The notes under the pieces: model-generated
Databases searched by the model: none
Seen by the model: only the letters and a program-made list of their open reading frames with translations
Told to the model about the DNA's origin: nothing
In this document: positions 1-5,936 of the stretch, one piece after another
Layout of the letters: the number at the start of each line of letters is the position of its first letter
Numbering within the stretch: position 1 is the first letter of the stretch
DNA from: JBKEDG01 sp047973085
GTDB taxonomy: Bacteria > Bacillota_I > Bacilli_A > JBKEDG01
NCBI GenBank assembly: GCA_047973085.1
Contig: JBKEBI010000069.1
Location: 1-10,041 of the forward strand
Length of the DNA stretch: 10,041 nt
Reading direction: 5' to 3'
Translations under genes and position numbers: made by a program

Positions 1-159
1 AGAAATATTATTTTCTCTTGATTACTTGTATCACTTTCCATCATTGCCATTACTTCACTATAATCTCCTTCCTCTTTTGTAATGACTGCTCCTACTACCA
101 CTCCTAAACTCACACACAACAATGCTGCTAGTGCTCCAAAAAAAATATTTCCTTCTCAT
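1..159 (-). pseudogene. small membrane protein gene, 5' part, frameshifted at a T8 run (partial)
   Basis: A start codon at 159-157 follows a strong AGGGAGGG ribosome binding site (166-173). Read as printed, the frame gives a 33-residue peptide ending at TAG (58-60). If one T is dropped from the eight-T run (A's at 138-145 on the plus strand), the frame instead reads MRRKYFFGALAALLCVSLG, continuing VVVGAVITKEEGDYSEVMAMM, and stays open to the window edge. That product has a positive N-terminus, a hydrophobic segment of about 20 residues and then an acidic, probably extracytoplasmic region, as in a small membrane-anchored or secreted protein. The only cysteine is not in a good lipobox. The downstream frame has no in-frame ATG with a ribosome binding site. 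Possible causes are a mutation, a phase-variable tract, slippage-rescued expression or a sequencing indel. The family is not recognised and the 3' end lies outside the window. Confidence 0.6.
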
Positions 160-165
160 TAATAT

Positions 166-173
166 CCCTCCCT
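166..173 (-). promoter_or_regulatory. ribosome binding site of the frameshifted left-edge gene
   Basis: AGGGAGGG on the minus strand lies 6 bases upstream of the ATG at 159-157. This strong site is the main evidence that the left-edge reading frame is, or was, a translated gene starting at 159. Confidence 0.6.
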
Positions 174-326
174 ATGGTTAATTAATTTTATTTTTTATAT
201 TTTTTTATTATTTTTGAGTATAGAAAAACCAAAGTACTTTTATACTTTTTATTACCTTATTTTTTATTTGAAATTATTCTATTTCTTACTTTTTTTATAC
301 CTCTTAGTTGGCTTTTACTTATTTCC

Positions 327-335
327 ATTATATCA
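327..335 (-). promoter_or_regulatory. extended -10 promoter for the left-edge gene
   Basis: The minus strand reads TGATATAAT, a perfect TATAAT with an extended TGn element. The expected -35 position holds nothing better than TTAGGA, which is tolerable for an extended -10 promoter. It lies downstream of the glpX terminator and upstream of the gene starting at 159, predicting an untranslated leader of about 160 bases. That leader (160-320) is almost pure A/T, and I see no convincing riboswitch or gene in it. Confidence 0.5.
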
Positions 336-395
336 TATTAGGTTCATTTATCCTAATTGTGCTTTTTTCTATTTACTTTTTACTTATTTTTTCAT

Positions 396-421
396 TAAAA
401 AAAAGAGCTTCAAGCTCTTTA
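396..421 (-). terminator. intrinsic terminator of the yebC-glpX operon
   Basis: The minus strand has the inverted repeat AAAGAGCTT/AAGCTCTTT (402-420) followed by a run of T (A's at 397-404 on the plus strand). The stem begins within the TAA stop codon of glpX, so termination directly follows the gene. A good stem plus U-tract makes this a confident rho-independent terminator. Confidence 0.85.
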
Positions 422-1447
422 GGATTTATTTTTTATATATTCAAATGTTTCTCTTAAATCATCAGGTTTTTTTTCAATTAAATGTCCTGATTTAATTTTT
501 CTTATAGTTTGTGTCTTACCTCTTATTAGTAATGTCTCAGTATACATGATTCCATCATCAATATATATACCATCAACTAAATCTCCTTTAGTAATACCAG
601 TACAAGAGAAAACAAAATCTTCTCCAATAACTAAATCATCTAAAGTTAAAATATCTCCAACATTAACATCTAATTTTTTAAGTTGTTCTTTTTCATTATT
701 AGTAAATTCTTCCGATTCAGGTTCATTTGGCCACATTACATTATAATGCTCTAAAACTCCTTGAAAATTACCTCCTAATGCTTTTAGTGCTGCTGCTGCA
801 ATAACTCCCTCAGGAGCACCACCATATCCATACATAATATCTATATCACTATCAGGCATACATGTTTGAACTGCTGTTGCAACATCTCCATCAGGAAAAT
901 AAAATAGCTTTGCTCCTATTTCACGAACCTCATCAGCAAATTTAGTGTGTCTATCACGCTCTAGCATTGCAACTCCCACTTCACGAATTTCCTTATTTAG
1001 CGATTTTGCAACATTTTTAATATTATAAGTTAGAGATTTTGAAATATCAATTGCATCAGTAGCATTTCTACCTACTGCTAATTTTAGCATATACATGTCT
1101 GGAGCTTTTAGCAAACAATTTTTTTCTGCAGCTGCAAGTACAGAAACAGAATTTCCTCTACCTACACTAACATTACTCGTACCATCAACAGGATCTACTG
1201 CAATATCAATGCTTAGTCCACCCTTTCCCACTTTTTCACCTTTATACAACATTGGAGCTTCATCCATTTCACCTTCACCAATAACAATCTCTCCATCTAT
1301 TGCTATATCATTTAACATAATTCTCATAGCTTTTACTGCTAGTTGATCCGCAAGATTTTTATCACACAATCCTATCGATTGATATGCAGCTATAGCACCA
1401 CACTCTGTCACTCTCATAAATTCAAATGTTACTGGTTTAATATTCAT
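419..1447 (-). CDS. glpX: class II fructose-1,6-bisphosphatase (GlpX)
   Basis: The product (342 residues; E. coli GlpX has 336) matches the metal-dependent class II fructose-1,6-bisphosphatases. These cytoplasmic enzymes hydrolyse fructose 1,6-bisphosphate to fructose 6-phosphate in gluconeogenesis. Visible motifs are GEGEMDEAP at 57-65, DPVDGT at 85-90, the PDGDVATAV segment near 185-193 and GGAPEGVIAAAALKALGG at 209-226. The family's metal and catalytic acids appear conserved (Asp34, Glu58, Asp85, Glu213, by analogy with E. coli). The stretch after DPVDGT (SNVSVGRGNS) is less typical but keeps the Gly and Asn. GGAGGTAATTT precedes the ATG and fixes the start. It is the last gene of a yebC-unknown-glpX operon, 16 bases after the preceding stop, and ends in its own terminator. 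Some class II enzymes also act on sedoheptulose 1,7-bisphosphate; the sequence cannot settle that here. Confidence 0.95.
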   Translation of the reverse strand: MNIKPVTFEFMRVTECGAIAAYQSIGLCDKNLADQLAVKAMRIMLNDIAIDGEIVIGEGEMDEAPMLYKGEKVGKGGLSIDIAVDPVDGTSNVSVGRGNSVSVLAAAEKNCLLKAPDMYMLKLAVGRNATDAIDISKSLTYNIKNVAKSLNKEIREVGVAMLERDRHTKFADEVREIGAKLFYFPDGDVATAVQTCMPDSDIDIMYGYGGAPEGVIAAAALKALGGNFQGVLEHYNVMWPNEPESEEFTNNEKEQLKKLDVNVGDILTLDDLVIGEDFVFSCTGITKGDLVDGIYIDDGIMYTETLLIRGKTQTIRKIKSGHLIEKKPDDLRETFEYIKNKS

Positions 1448-1463
1448 AAATTACCTCCATATT

Positions 1464-2192
1464 TTAATACATACTAATTACAGTAGGAACTTCTTGGTAT
1501 AAATTCGTTCTAAGTTCTACAACTGTCCATCTCCCATCCCAATTTGCAACGGTTACTTCTATTTGTTCAAAATATTCATATCCTTGTGCTGAAGTATTTG
1601 CATACTCTACATTATACGTTAATTTATATGCTTGCATTCCTTCCTTTTGTTCATTTGTATTTGTTGCATCATAGTAATCGAAAGTTGTTTCCTCTATTTC
1701 TGTTTGCTCTAAAGCAGTAACTTCTGGTAGTTCTTCTTCATATGTATCTTCATGTTCTTTAATATAATATTTTTTTGTAAAATAATAGTCTGAAACTCCA
1801 TCAATATCACTATAATTTAATTTAAGAGGGTCAACTAAAAACTGCTCTCCACCTGTTCTATTTAATGTAGTATCTTTTACATTAAGAGTTAAAAAATCTG
1901 CAATATAGTTTTTAGCATATACATCAACATATGGAGTAATTTCTTCAGGAGTTGCATCTGCTGTAACATAACTTTCTTCTAAATTAGCAAATAACTCTCT
2001 TTGATAATCTGTAGAATCAAAATATAATATAAATCCTTCAAACTCTTTTTCAACAATATCAGTTGGAACTTCTTCTTCTTTATCGCCTTTTATATCAGAA
2101 TAAATATTATATCCATAGAAACCAACAATAGAGATAATTGCAATAAATATAAATACAATCCAAAAAACTTTATTTTTCAATACTTTTTTCAT
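1464..2192 (-). CDS. membrane-anchored extracytoplasmic protein of unknown function
   Basis: I do not recognise this 242-residue protein. It begins with a basic stretch (MKKVLKNK) and one strongly hydrophobic helix at about 9-29, with no lipobox or clear cleavage site, so it is probably an N-in signal-anchored protein with its bulk outside the membrane. The outer part is acidic, rich in Tyr, Thr and Glu, and has no cysteine. A central NRTGGEQF segment (about 121-128) and a C-terminal beta-rich stretch ending near NWDGRWTVVEL give a faint impression of an NTF2-like extracytoplasmic domain; that is only a guess. The ATG at 2192 is chosen because GGAGGAG precedes it; upstream in-frame codons overlap the yebC gene. 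The start lies one base after the yebC stop, so the two are probably translationally coupled, and glpX follows 16 bases after the stop. Confidence 0.85.
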   Translation of the reverse strand: MKKVLKNKVFWIVFIFIAIISIVGFYGYNIYSDIKGDKEEEVPTDIVEKEFEGFILYFDSTDYQRELFANLEESYVTADATPEEITPYVDVYAKNYIADFLTLNVKDTTLNRTGGEQFLVDPLKLNYSDIDGVSDYYFTKKYYIKEHEDTYEEELPEVTALEQTEIEETTFDYYDATNTNEQKEGMQAYKLTYNVEYANTSAQGYEYFEQIEVTVANWDGRWTVVELRTNLYQEVPTVISMY

Positions 2193-2193
2193 A

Positions 2194-2913
2194 CTACTCC
2201 TCCACATTATGATAAATGTCTTGGACATCTTCACACTCATCTAACATATTCATTAGCTTCTCAAATTTCACCCTATCTTCTTCATTTAACTTAATATATG
2301 TATTTGGAACCCAAACAATTTCACTCATTTCAAACTCAATATTATCAGATAAAGTTTCCAAAGCTTTTCTCATCGAGTTATACAATGATAATTCACACTG
2401 TATTGTTACTAAATCACTATCTAATTCTAATTCAATGTATTCTAAATCATTTTCCATTAAACATTCTAGAATTTGATCTTCATCATTAAAGCCTTTAAAA
2501 ACAAACATTGCAACATGTAAGAATAAATGTTGAAGTGATCCTGAAACACCAACTTTTCCATCAGTTTTTGTAAAACAATTTCTTACTTCACTAATTGTTC
2601 TATTTACGTTATCACTAAGGCACTCTACCATAACTTGGCTTCCACCAACACTAAATCCTTCATATAATATATATTCAAAATTTTCCTTACTAGAACCTTT
2701 AGCTTTTTCAATTGCTCTTTTAATAACATCAGCAGGAACTTGATTACTTTTTGCTTTTTCAACAACACGCTTTAAATTTACATTCATATCTATATCAGGC
2801 TCTCCATTTTTAGCAGCCATGTATATTTCTTTTCCAAATTTTGCATAAACTTTGCTTTTAGCTGCACTTGTCTTTGCCATTGCAGCCTTTCTTACTTCAA
2901 ATGCTCTTCCCAT
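2194..2913 (-). CDS. YebC/TACO1-family translation factor (YeeN-type)
   Basis: The product (239 residues) spans the full usual length of the YebC/TACO1/PmpR family. It opens MGRAFEVRKAAMAKTSAAKS and continues SKVYAKFGKEIYMAAKNGEPD, the start seen in the YeeN-like branch of Firmicutes and Mollicutes rather than the E. coli MAGHSKW type. Further family features are VPADVIKRAIEKAKG, YEGFSVGGSQVMVECLSDNVNRT with SEVR following, and a C-terminal EDVQDIYHNVEE. Older work called members transcriptional regulators; more recent reports for YebC/TACO1 proteins indicate a ribosome-associated role in relieving stalls at proline-rich sequences. I favour the translation role. The ATG at 2913 is used because an in-frame GTG at 2922 sits inside the ribosome binding site (GGAAGGTGAT). 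It is the first gene of a three-gene operon. Confidence 0.92.
   Translation of the reverse strand: MGRAFEVRKAAMAKTSAAKSKVYAKFGKEIYMAAKNGEPDIDMNVNLKRVVEKAKSNQVPADVIKRAIEKAKGSSKENFEYILYEGFSVGGSQVMVECLSDNVNRTISEVRNCFTKTDGKVGVSGSLQHLFLHVAMFVFKGFNDEDQILECLMENDLEYIELELDSDLVTIQCELSLYNSMRKALETLSDNIEFEMSEIVWVPNTYIKLNEEDRVKFEKLMNMLDECEDVQDIYHNVEE
2197..2203 (-). promoter_or_regulatory. ribosome binding site of the unknown membrane protein, inside yebC
   Basis: GGAGGAG is formed by the last codons of the yebC-family gene (the two Glu codons and the start of TAG). It lies 4 bases from the ATG at 2192 and decides that start over in-frame ATGs further upstream. The arrangement implies translational coupling. 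Confidence 0.7.
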
Positions 2914-2917
2914 TTTT

Positions 2918-2927
2918 ATCACCTTCC
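2918..2927 (-). promoter_or_regulatory. ribosome binding site of the yebC-family gene
   Basis: GGAAGGTGAT lies 4 bases upstream of the ATG at 2913. It contains the in-frame GTG that would otherwise lengthen the protein by three residues, so it argues for the 2913 start. Confidence 0.7.
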
Positions 2928-2936
2928 AACATTACT

Positions 2937-2965
2937 ATTATACAATATTTATACTTTTTTTTAAA
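2937..2965 (-). promoter_or_regulatory. promoter of the yebC-unknown-glpX operon
   Basis: On the minus strand a perfect TATAAT (2937-2942) sits 17 bases downstream of TTTAAA (2960-2965), which matches TTGACA at four of six positions. Transcription would start near 2930, leaving a leader of about 17 bases before the ATG at 2913. Background A/T richness makes chance matches likely, but spacing and position are right. Confidence 0.55.
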
Positions 2966-2989
2966 TACATATTTTATTTTTATTTATTT

Positions 2990-3000
2990 TATAGTACAAT
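2990..3000 (+). promoter_or_regulatory. possible -10 region of the LCP gene
   Basis: TATAGTACAAT holds two overlapping -10-like hexamers, TATAGT and TACAAT. No good -35 is visible at the expected distance. A start from TACAAT would fall almost inside the ribosome binding site, so the exact element is uncertain. Confidence 0.3.
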
Positions 3001-3005
3001 TATAC

Positions 3006-3013
3006 AAGGTGAT
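3006..3013 (+). promoter_or_regulatory. ribosome binding site of the LCP gene
   Basis: AAGGTGAT precedes the ATG at 3017. It fixes that start; the in-frame extension upstream to 2852 runs through the divergent promoter region and the opposite gene. Confidence 0.7.
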
Positions 3014-3016
3014 ATT

Positions 3017-3994
3017 ATGAAAAAGAGAAAGTTGCGACTTCCATTTAGAATACTTAGAACATTATCTATAGTAGTTATTATTCTAATTGGAACAATATTT
3101 GTTGCATATAAATATTTTATTGAAGATGATTTAAATGCAATTATTAACGCTTATGAAACTAACATATATAATGAAGAATTAGAAAATAATTTGAATCCTA
3201 GAACTGATTCTTATTCTATTGCAATACTTGGTGTAGATGAAGATTTAGAAACTAGTAGAACAGATTCAATTAATTTAATGGTAGTAAATCCCAAAACTAA
3301 TGAAATGAATTTATACAGTATTCCACGTGACACTTATGTTCAATATAATTGTATTAATGATTATTCTGATAAAATTACTAACGCTAATAATTATGGTGGT
3401 GTTGAATGTACATTAGATGCTTTAAATAACATTTTTAATATTGAAGTTGATTTTTATATAAAATTAGACTTCCAAGGGTTCTTATCAATTATTGATCAAT
3501 TAGGTACAATTGAAACTAATATACCTGACTTCTATGATGGCACTCCTTGGTGTGAACAAACATCAAATCGTATGGACGAAATTTGTTTCAGTGAATTTGG
3601 TGCTCAAGAAATAAATTCTGAACAAGCTTTGGCAATAGCAAGAAGTAGACAACATTCTTCTGATCTCGATCGTAATAATTTACAAAGTCAAATAATCTCA
3701 GATACTATTAAAGAAGTTCTTAAAATTAGAGACTTGAAGAAAATTGAGGATATTATTTATTCAGTAGAAGGACAAGTTGAAACAAATATTGATACTAAGC
3801 AAGCCTTTTATATGACTTATAATATGTATAAGTTCAATAAGGATGAAAAAGCAATTCAGTCATATCAACTACTAGGAGTTGCTGAATACACAACAGGTGA
3901 TTATAGTGGATATGCCTCATATTTTATCCTAGATACACAAGAGTTACAAAAGATTAGAGAAGAATTGGATAATTTTATGAATAAAGAAGGCTAA
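3017..3994 (+). CDS. LytR-CpsA-Psr (LCP) family wall-polymer ligase
   Basis: The product (325 residues) is an LCP-family protein. This family transfers undecaprenyl-pyrophosphate-linked polymers such as teichoic acids or capsule onto peptidoglycan at the outer membrane face. A basic N-terminus and one transmembrane helix (about 16-33) precede an extracytoplasmic LCP domain. Visible hallmarks are LGVDEDLETSRTDS (Arg81, Asp83), LYSIPRDTYV (Arg104, Asp105), the KITNANNYGG stretch near 119-128, QALAIARSR (203-211) and Asp218-Arg219 with Gln223 nearby. These are the family's positions for binding the pyrophosphate lipid and metal. Four cysteines lie in the outer domain (112, 131, 179, 190), which is unusual and could form disulfides. 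It is a single-gene unit, divergent from the yebC operon and convergent with tmcAL. It implies a walled cell; the polymer attached cannot be read from the sequence. Confidence 0.92.
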   Translation: MKKRKLRLPFRILRTLSIVVIILIGTIFVAYKYFIEDDLNAIINAYETNIYNEELENNLNPRTDSYSIAILGVDEDLETSRTDSINLMVVNPKTNEMNLYSIPRDTYVQYNCINDYSDKITNANNYGGVECTLDALNNIFNIEVDFYIKLDFQGFLSIIDQLGTIETNIPDFYDGTPWCEQTSNRMDEICFSEFGAQEINSEQALAIARSRQHSSDLDRNNLQSQIISDTIKEVLKIRDLKKIEDIIYSVEGQVETNIDTKQAFYMTYNMYKFNKDEKAIQSYQLLGVAEYTTGDYSGYASYFILDTQELQKIREELDNFMNKEG

Positions 3995-4009
3995 TTTTAG
4001 CCTTCTTTT
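3983..4009. terminator. bidirectional terminator shared by the LCP gene and tmcAL
   Basis: AAAGAAGGCTAA (3983-3994) and TTAGCCTTCTTT (3997-4008) are perfect reverse complements separated by two bases. The palindrome contains the last codons and stop of the plus-strand LCP gene and of the minus-strand tmcAL gene, so each mRNA would end in the same hairpin. The U-tracts are short on both strands (TTTT on plus, TTTATT on minus), so termination strength is uncertain. Confidence 0.7.
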
Positions 4010-5130
4010 AGTATTGCTCTATTTTCATTATAACTTTCATCACTCATTTTTAGTATATTACTTGCTCTATATTCTATGTCTGAAACAATATTATTGATGG
4101 CTTTAATATTTACATCAAATACTTTACCTTTATTTTTCAATAATTTTAAATAATCCTGTCCTCTATTATTAAAACCTAAAACACGATAATAAGTAGACTC
4201 AGAAACTAAGTTTTTTTCTGATTTAGTATAATTCATAAGAACATTATATAACATCCTAGAAACACGAGAGTAAGTATATCTTTTTGTTGCAATAGCATGC
4301 ACTAATTCTTGATAAGTACCGCACTTACTAACAACTTTTTTCATTCTAAATTCAAGCCCTTCTTCTACCAAATGAATATTCTTTAACTCATCTATTGTAG
4401 AAGAAATAATTTTGTATTTAATTAACTTGAAAAAATCTTCACTTAAAAATAAATTTGAATTCTCAATACTATTTTTAGTAAAACTTGGAACTGCAATATT
4501 ATAATCAATATTACTTACTATGGCATTTCTAATACTTGTCGCACTTGAAATTTCTTCAATTTCTAAACTATGATAGCTATTAGTTCTTCTAATAACATCA
4601 ATATCAATTTTCATATTATTTGCTACAATTGCTTTTGTATATGCAAGCCCTAAAATATCATTTGGTAAATTTACTTCTTCTCCAGTAATTACTTTTAGTG
4701 CGAGTGAACATGCAGTAGGATAATTTTTCCCTTCATCTAAAAAAAACTTTACATGATTATAATAATCTTGATTATTCAATTGAATATCAGCATATTTATA
4801 ATACATGCTTTTATCTCCACATTCACTACCAAATACAATTTTTGATACTTCAAAATAATTTAGAATATCTAGTGAATTAGTTGCAAAAAAATCAGCTGCT
4901 TCATTGGCAAATACAAATGGTAAATCTAAGACAATATCGATTCCATAGTGAAGAGCAATCTTTGTCTTTTCCCACTTAGATAATATTGAAACTTCTCCTC
5001 TTTGCACAAAGTTTCCACTCATAATAGCAATAATAATGCAATCACTATATTTTTCCTTAACATAACTTAAATGATATAAATGTCCATTGTGGAATGGATT
5101 ATATTCAACAATAATACCAATTGCTTTCAT
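3997..5130 (-). CDS. tmcAL: tRNA(Met) cytidine acetate ligase (TmcAL)
   Basis: The product (377 residues; B. subtilis YlbM/TmcAL is somewhat longer, about 415) is the cytoplasmic enzyme that makes N4-acetylcytidine at wobble position 34 of elongator tRNA(Met), using acetate and ATP. The N-terminal nucleotidyltransferase-like domain opens with GIIVEYNPFHNGHLYHL, whose NPFHNGH is the HxGH-type nucleotide-binding signature. Other family segments are SGNFVQRG, KIVFGSECGD, NDILGLAYTKAI, RRTNSYHS and the SSATSIR signature. The C-terminal half is the helical tRNA-binding part. AGGTGAG (5134-5140) precedes the ATG. The gene is transcribed alone, divergent from the DUF177-rpmF pair. An eight-T run inside it (4739-4746) leaves the frame intact. 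Confidence 0.93.
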   Translation of the reverse strand: MKAIGIIVEYNPFHNGHLYHLSYVKEKYSDCIIIAIMSGNFVQRGEVSILSKWEKTKIALHYGIDIVLDLPFVFANEAADFFATNSLDILNYFEVSKIVFGSECGDKSMYYKYADIQLNNQDYYNHVKFFLDEGKNYPTACSLALKVITGEEVNLPNDILGLAYTKAIVANNMKIDIDVIRRTNSYHSLEIEEISSATSIRNAIVSNIDYNIAVPSFTKNSIENSNLFLSEDFFKLIKYKIISSTIDELKNIHLVEEGLEFRMKKVVSKCGTYQELVHAIATKRYTYSRVSRMLYNVLMNYTKSEKNLVSESTYYRVLGFNNRGQDYLKLLKNKGKVFDVNIKAINNIVSDIEYRASNILKMSDESYNENRAILKEG

Positions 5131-5150
5131 CTTCTCACCTACTCATTTAT

Positions 5151-5179
5151 ATTTTACAACATTTTTATTGCAGTTAAAA
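5151..5179 (-). promoter_or_regulatory. possible tmcAL promoter
   Basis: On the minus strand TAAAAT (5151-5156) lies 17 bases downstream of TTTTAA (5174-5179). The -35 is poor. The element would overlap the divergent DUF177 promoter, so the two could compete. Low confidence in such A/T-rich sequence. Confidence 0.3.
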
Positions 5180-5196
5180 GTATAAAATGATATTAT
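5168..5196 (+). promoter_or_regulatory. promoter of the DUF177-rpmF operon
   Basis: TTGCAG (5168-5173) and TATTAT (5191-5196) are 17 bases apart, and the -10 carries the extended element TGA directly before it (5188-5190). Both hexamers are close to consensus and the spacing is ideal. Transcription would start near 5203, only about 12 bases before the ATG at 5215, giving a very short leader that begins at the ribosome binding site. Confidence 0.65.
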
Positions 5197-5202
5197 TTAT
5201 AT

Positions 5203-5210
5203 GAGGTGAG
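5203..5210 (+). promoter_or_regulatory. ribosome binding site of the DUF177 gene
   Basis: GAGGTGAG lies 4 bases before the ATG at 5215. The in-frame GTG at 5206 is part of this site, so the shorter protein starting at 5215 is preferred. Confidence 0.7.
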
Positions 5211-5214
5211 AAAA

Positions 5215-5679
5215 ATGTTGATAAATTTAGTTGCAAATGAAGAAATGAAAGTAGATACAACTCTAAATATGAAGCCTTATGAAAATACACTAGATATTAT
5301 AGAAATTTCACCAATAAGAGTACTAGGATATATCTATCCAACATATACAACTATAGAATACAATTTAGAGGTGTCATTAAGTGTATCAATTGAGGATTTT
5401 AATAACCATTGTATAAAAAAAATAGATTTAGCATTTAAAATAGATGAAACTGAAGAAGTTTCTGAAGAAAATTTGCATATTAATGAAAAAACACTTGATT
5501 TAAATACAAAAATATGGGAAAATATAGTAGTTGAGATATTTAGTGAATCGTCAAACTATGACTTATCTTTAACTAGTGGTGATGGTTGGACATTATATCA
5601 AGATGATAACGATAATGATGGAGTAGACGAAAGACTAAAACCATTATTAGATTTGTTAAATACAAATGAGGAGGTGTAG
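5215..5679 (+). CDS. DUF177/YceD-family protein, partner of L32
   Basis: The product (154 residues) belongs to the DUF177 (YceD) family, found next to rpmF across most bacteria and linked in E. coli and plants to 23S rRNA accumulation or processing. The C-terminus carries the family's closing pattern, SGDGWTLYQDDNDNDGVDER followed by LKPLLDLLN, where an acidic stretch leads into an Asp-Glu-Arg and leucine-rich helix. The N-terminal part is beta-rich and acidic. No metal-binding cysteine pair is present. ATG at 5215 is preferred over the GTG at 5206, which is inside the ribosome binding site. The stop codon is three bases before the rpmF start and the rpmF ribosome binding site is made of its last codons, so the two are co-transcribed and probably translationally coupled. 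Context contributes a good part of this assignment. Confidence 0.88.
   Translation: MLINLVANEEMKVDTTLNMKPYENTLDIIEISPIRVLGYIYPTYTTIEYNLEVSLSVSIEDFNNHCIKKIDLAFKIDETEEVSEENLHINEKTLDLNTKIWENIVVEIFSESSNYDLSLTSGDGWTLYQDDNDNDGVDERLKPLLDLLNTNEEV
5668..5676 (+). promoter_or_regulatory. ribosome binding site of rpmF, inside the DUF177 gene
   Basis: GAGGAGGTG is formed by the last three sense codons (Glu-Glu-Val) of the DUF177 gene and lies 6 bases from the rpmF ATG at 5683. It couples translation of the pair. Confidence 0.75.
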
Positions 5680-5682
5680 TAT

Positions 5683-5862
5683 ATGGCAGTTCCATTTAGA
5701 AGAACTTCAAAAATGAAAAAGCGTACAAGAAGAACACATTTTAAATTAAATGCACCAGGTACACAAAAGTGTCCTAATTGTGGTGAAATAAAAAAAATGC
5801 ATAGAGTATGTCCTAGTTGTGGTACATACAAAGGTAAAAGTGTTTTATCTGATGAAGAATAA
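5683..5862 (+). CDS. rpmF: 50S ribosomal protein L32
   Basis: This 59-residue gene begins MAVPFRRTSKMKKRTRRTHF, the standard L32 N-terminus: a very basic tail that threads into 23S rRNA. It continues with KLNAPGTQKCPNCGEIKKMH and CPSCGTYKG. Cys30, Cys33, Cys43 and Cys46 make a CxxC-CxxC zinc ribbon, so this is the zinc-binding (C+) form of L32. Length is normal for the family. GAGGAGGTG precedes the ATG. It is second in an operon with the DUF177 gene, which is the usual arrangement, and is followed directly by an intrinsic terminator. Confidence 0.97.
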   Translation: MAVPFRRTSKMKKRTRRTHFKLNAPGTQKCPNCGEIKKMHRVCPSCGTYKGKSVLSDEE

Positions 5863-5882
5863 TCAGCATTGCTGATTTTTTT
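5861..5882 (+). terminator. rpmF intrinsic terminator
   Basis: AATCAGC (5861-5867) and GCTGATT (5871-5877) form a 7-bp stem with an ATT loop, followed by further T's. The stem begins within the rpmF stop codon (5860-5862). Confidence 0.85.
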
Positions 5883-5900
5883 ATTTGCATAAAATAAATA

Positions 5901-5935
5901 AAAGATTTCTTGAAATTCAACAAGAAATCTTTTTT
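5901..5935. terminator. bidirectional terminator between rpmF and the pheST operon
   Basis: AAAGATTTCTTG (5901-5912) and CAAGAAATCTTT (5921-5932) form a perfect 12-bp stem with an 8-base loop. T's follow on both strands (TTT on plus; TATTTATTTTAT on minus). It would end the pheS-pheT-GNAT transcript just after the stop at 5937 and back up the rpmF terminator. Confidence 0.8.
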
Positions 5936-5936
5936 A

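Noticed and set aside
214..495. Plus-strand open frame rich in Phe, Tyr and Leu
   Set aside because: It has no ribosome binding site, its composition is that expected from T-rich non-coding sequence, and it runs into the glpX gene on the other strand.
2193..2240. 16-residue N-terminal extension of the unknown membrane protein
   Set aside because: It lies within the yebC-family gene and lacks a ribosome binding site, whereas GGAGGAG precedes the ATG at 2192.
2852..3016. 55-residue N-terminal extension of the LCP protein
   Set aside because: It would overlap the start of the divergent yebC-family gene and both promoters; AAGGTGAT marks the start at 3017.
5598..5831. Minus-strand open frame across rpmF
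   Set aside because: It is a shadow of the rpmF and DUF177 coding sequences, with no ribosome binding site and a composition set by the opposite strand.
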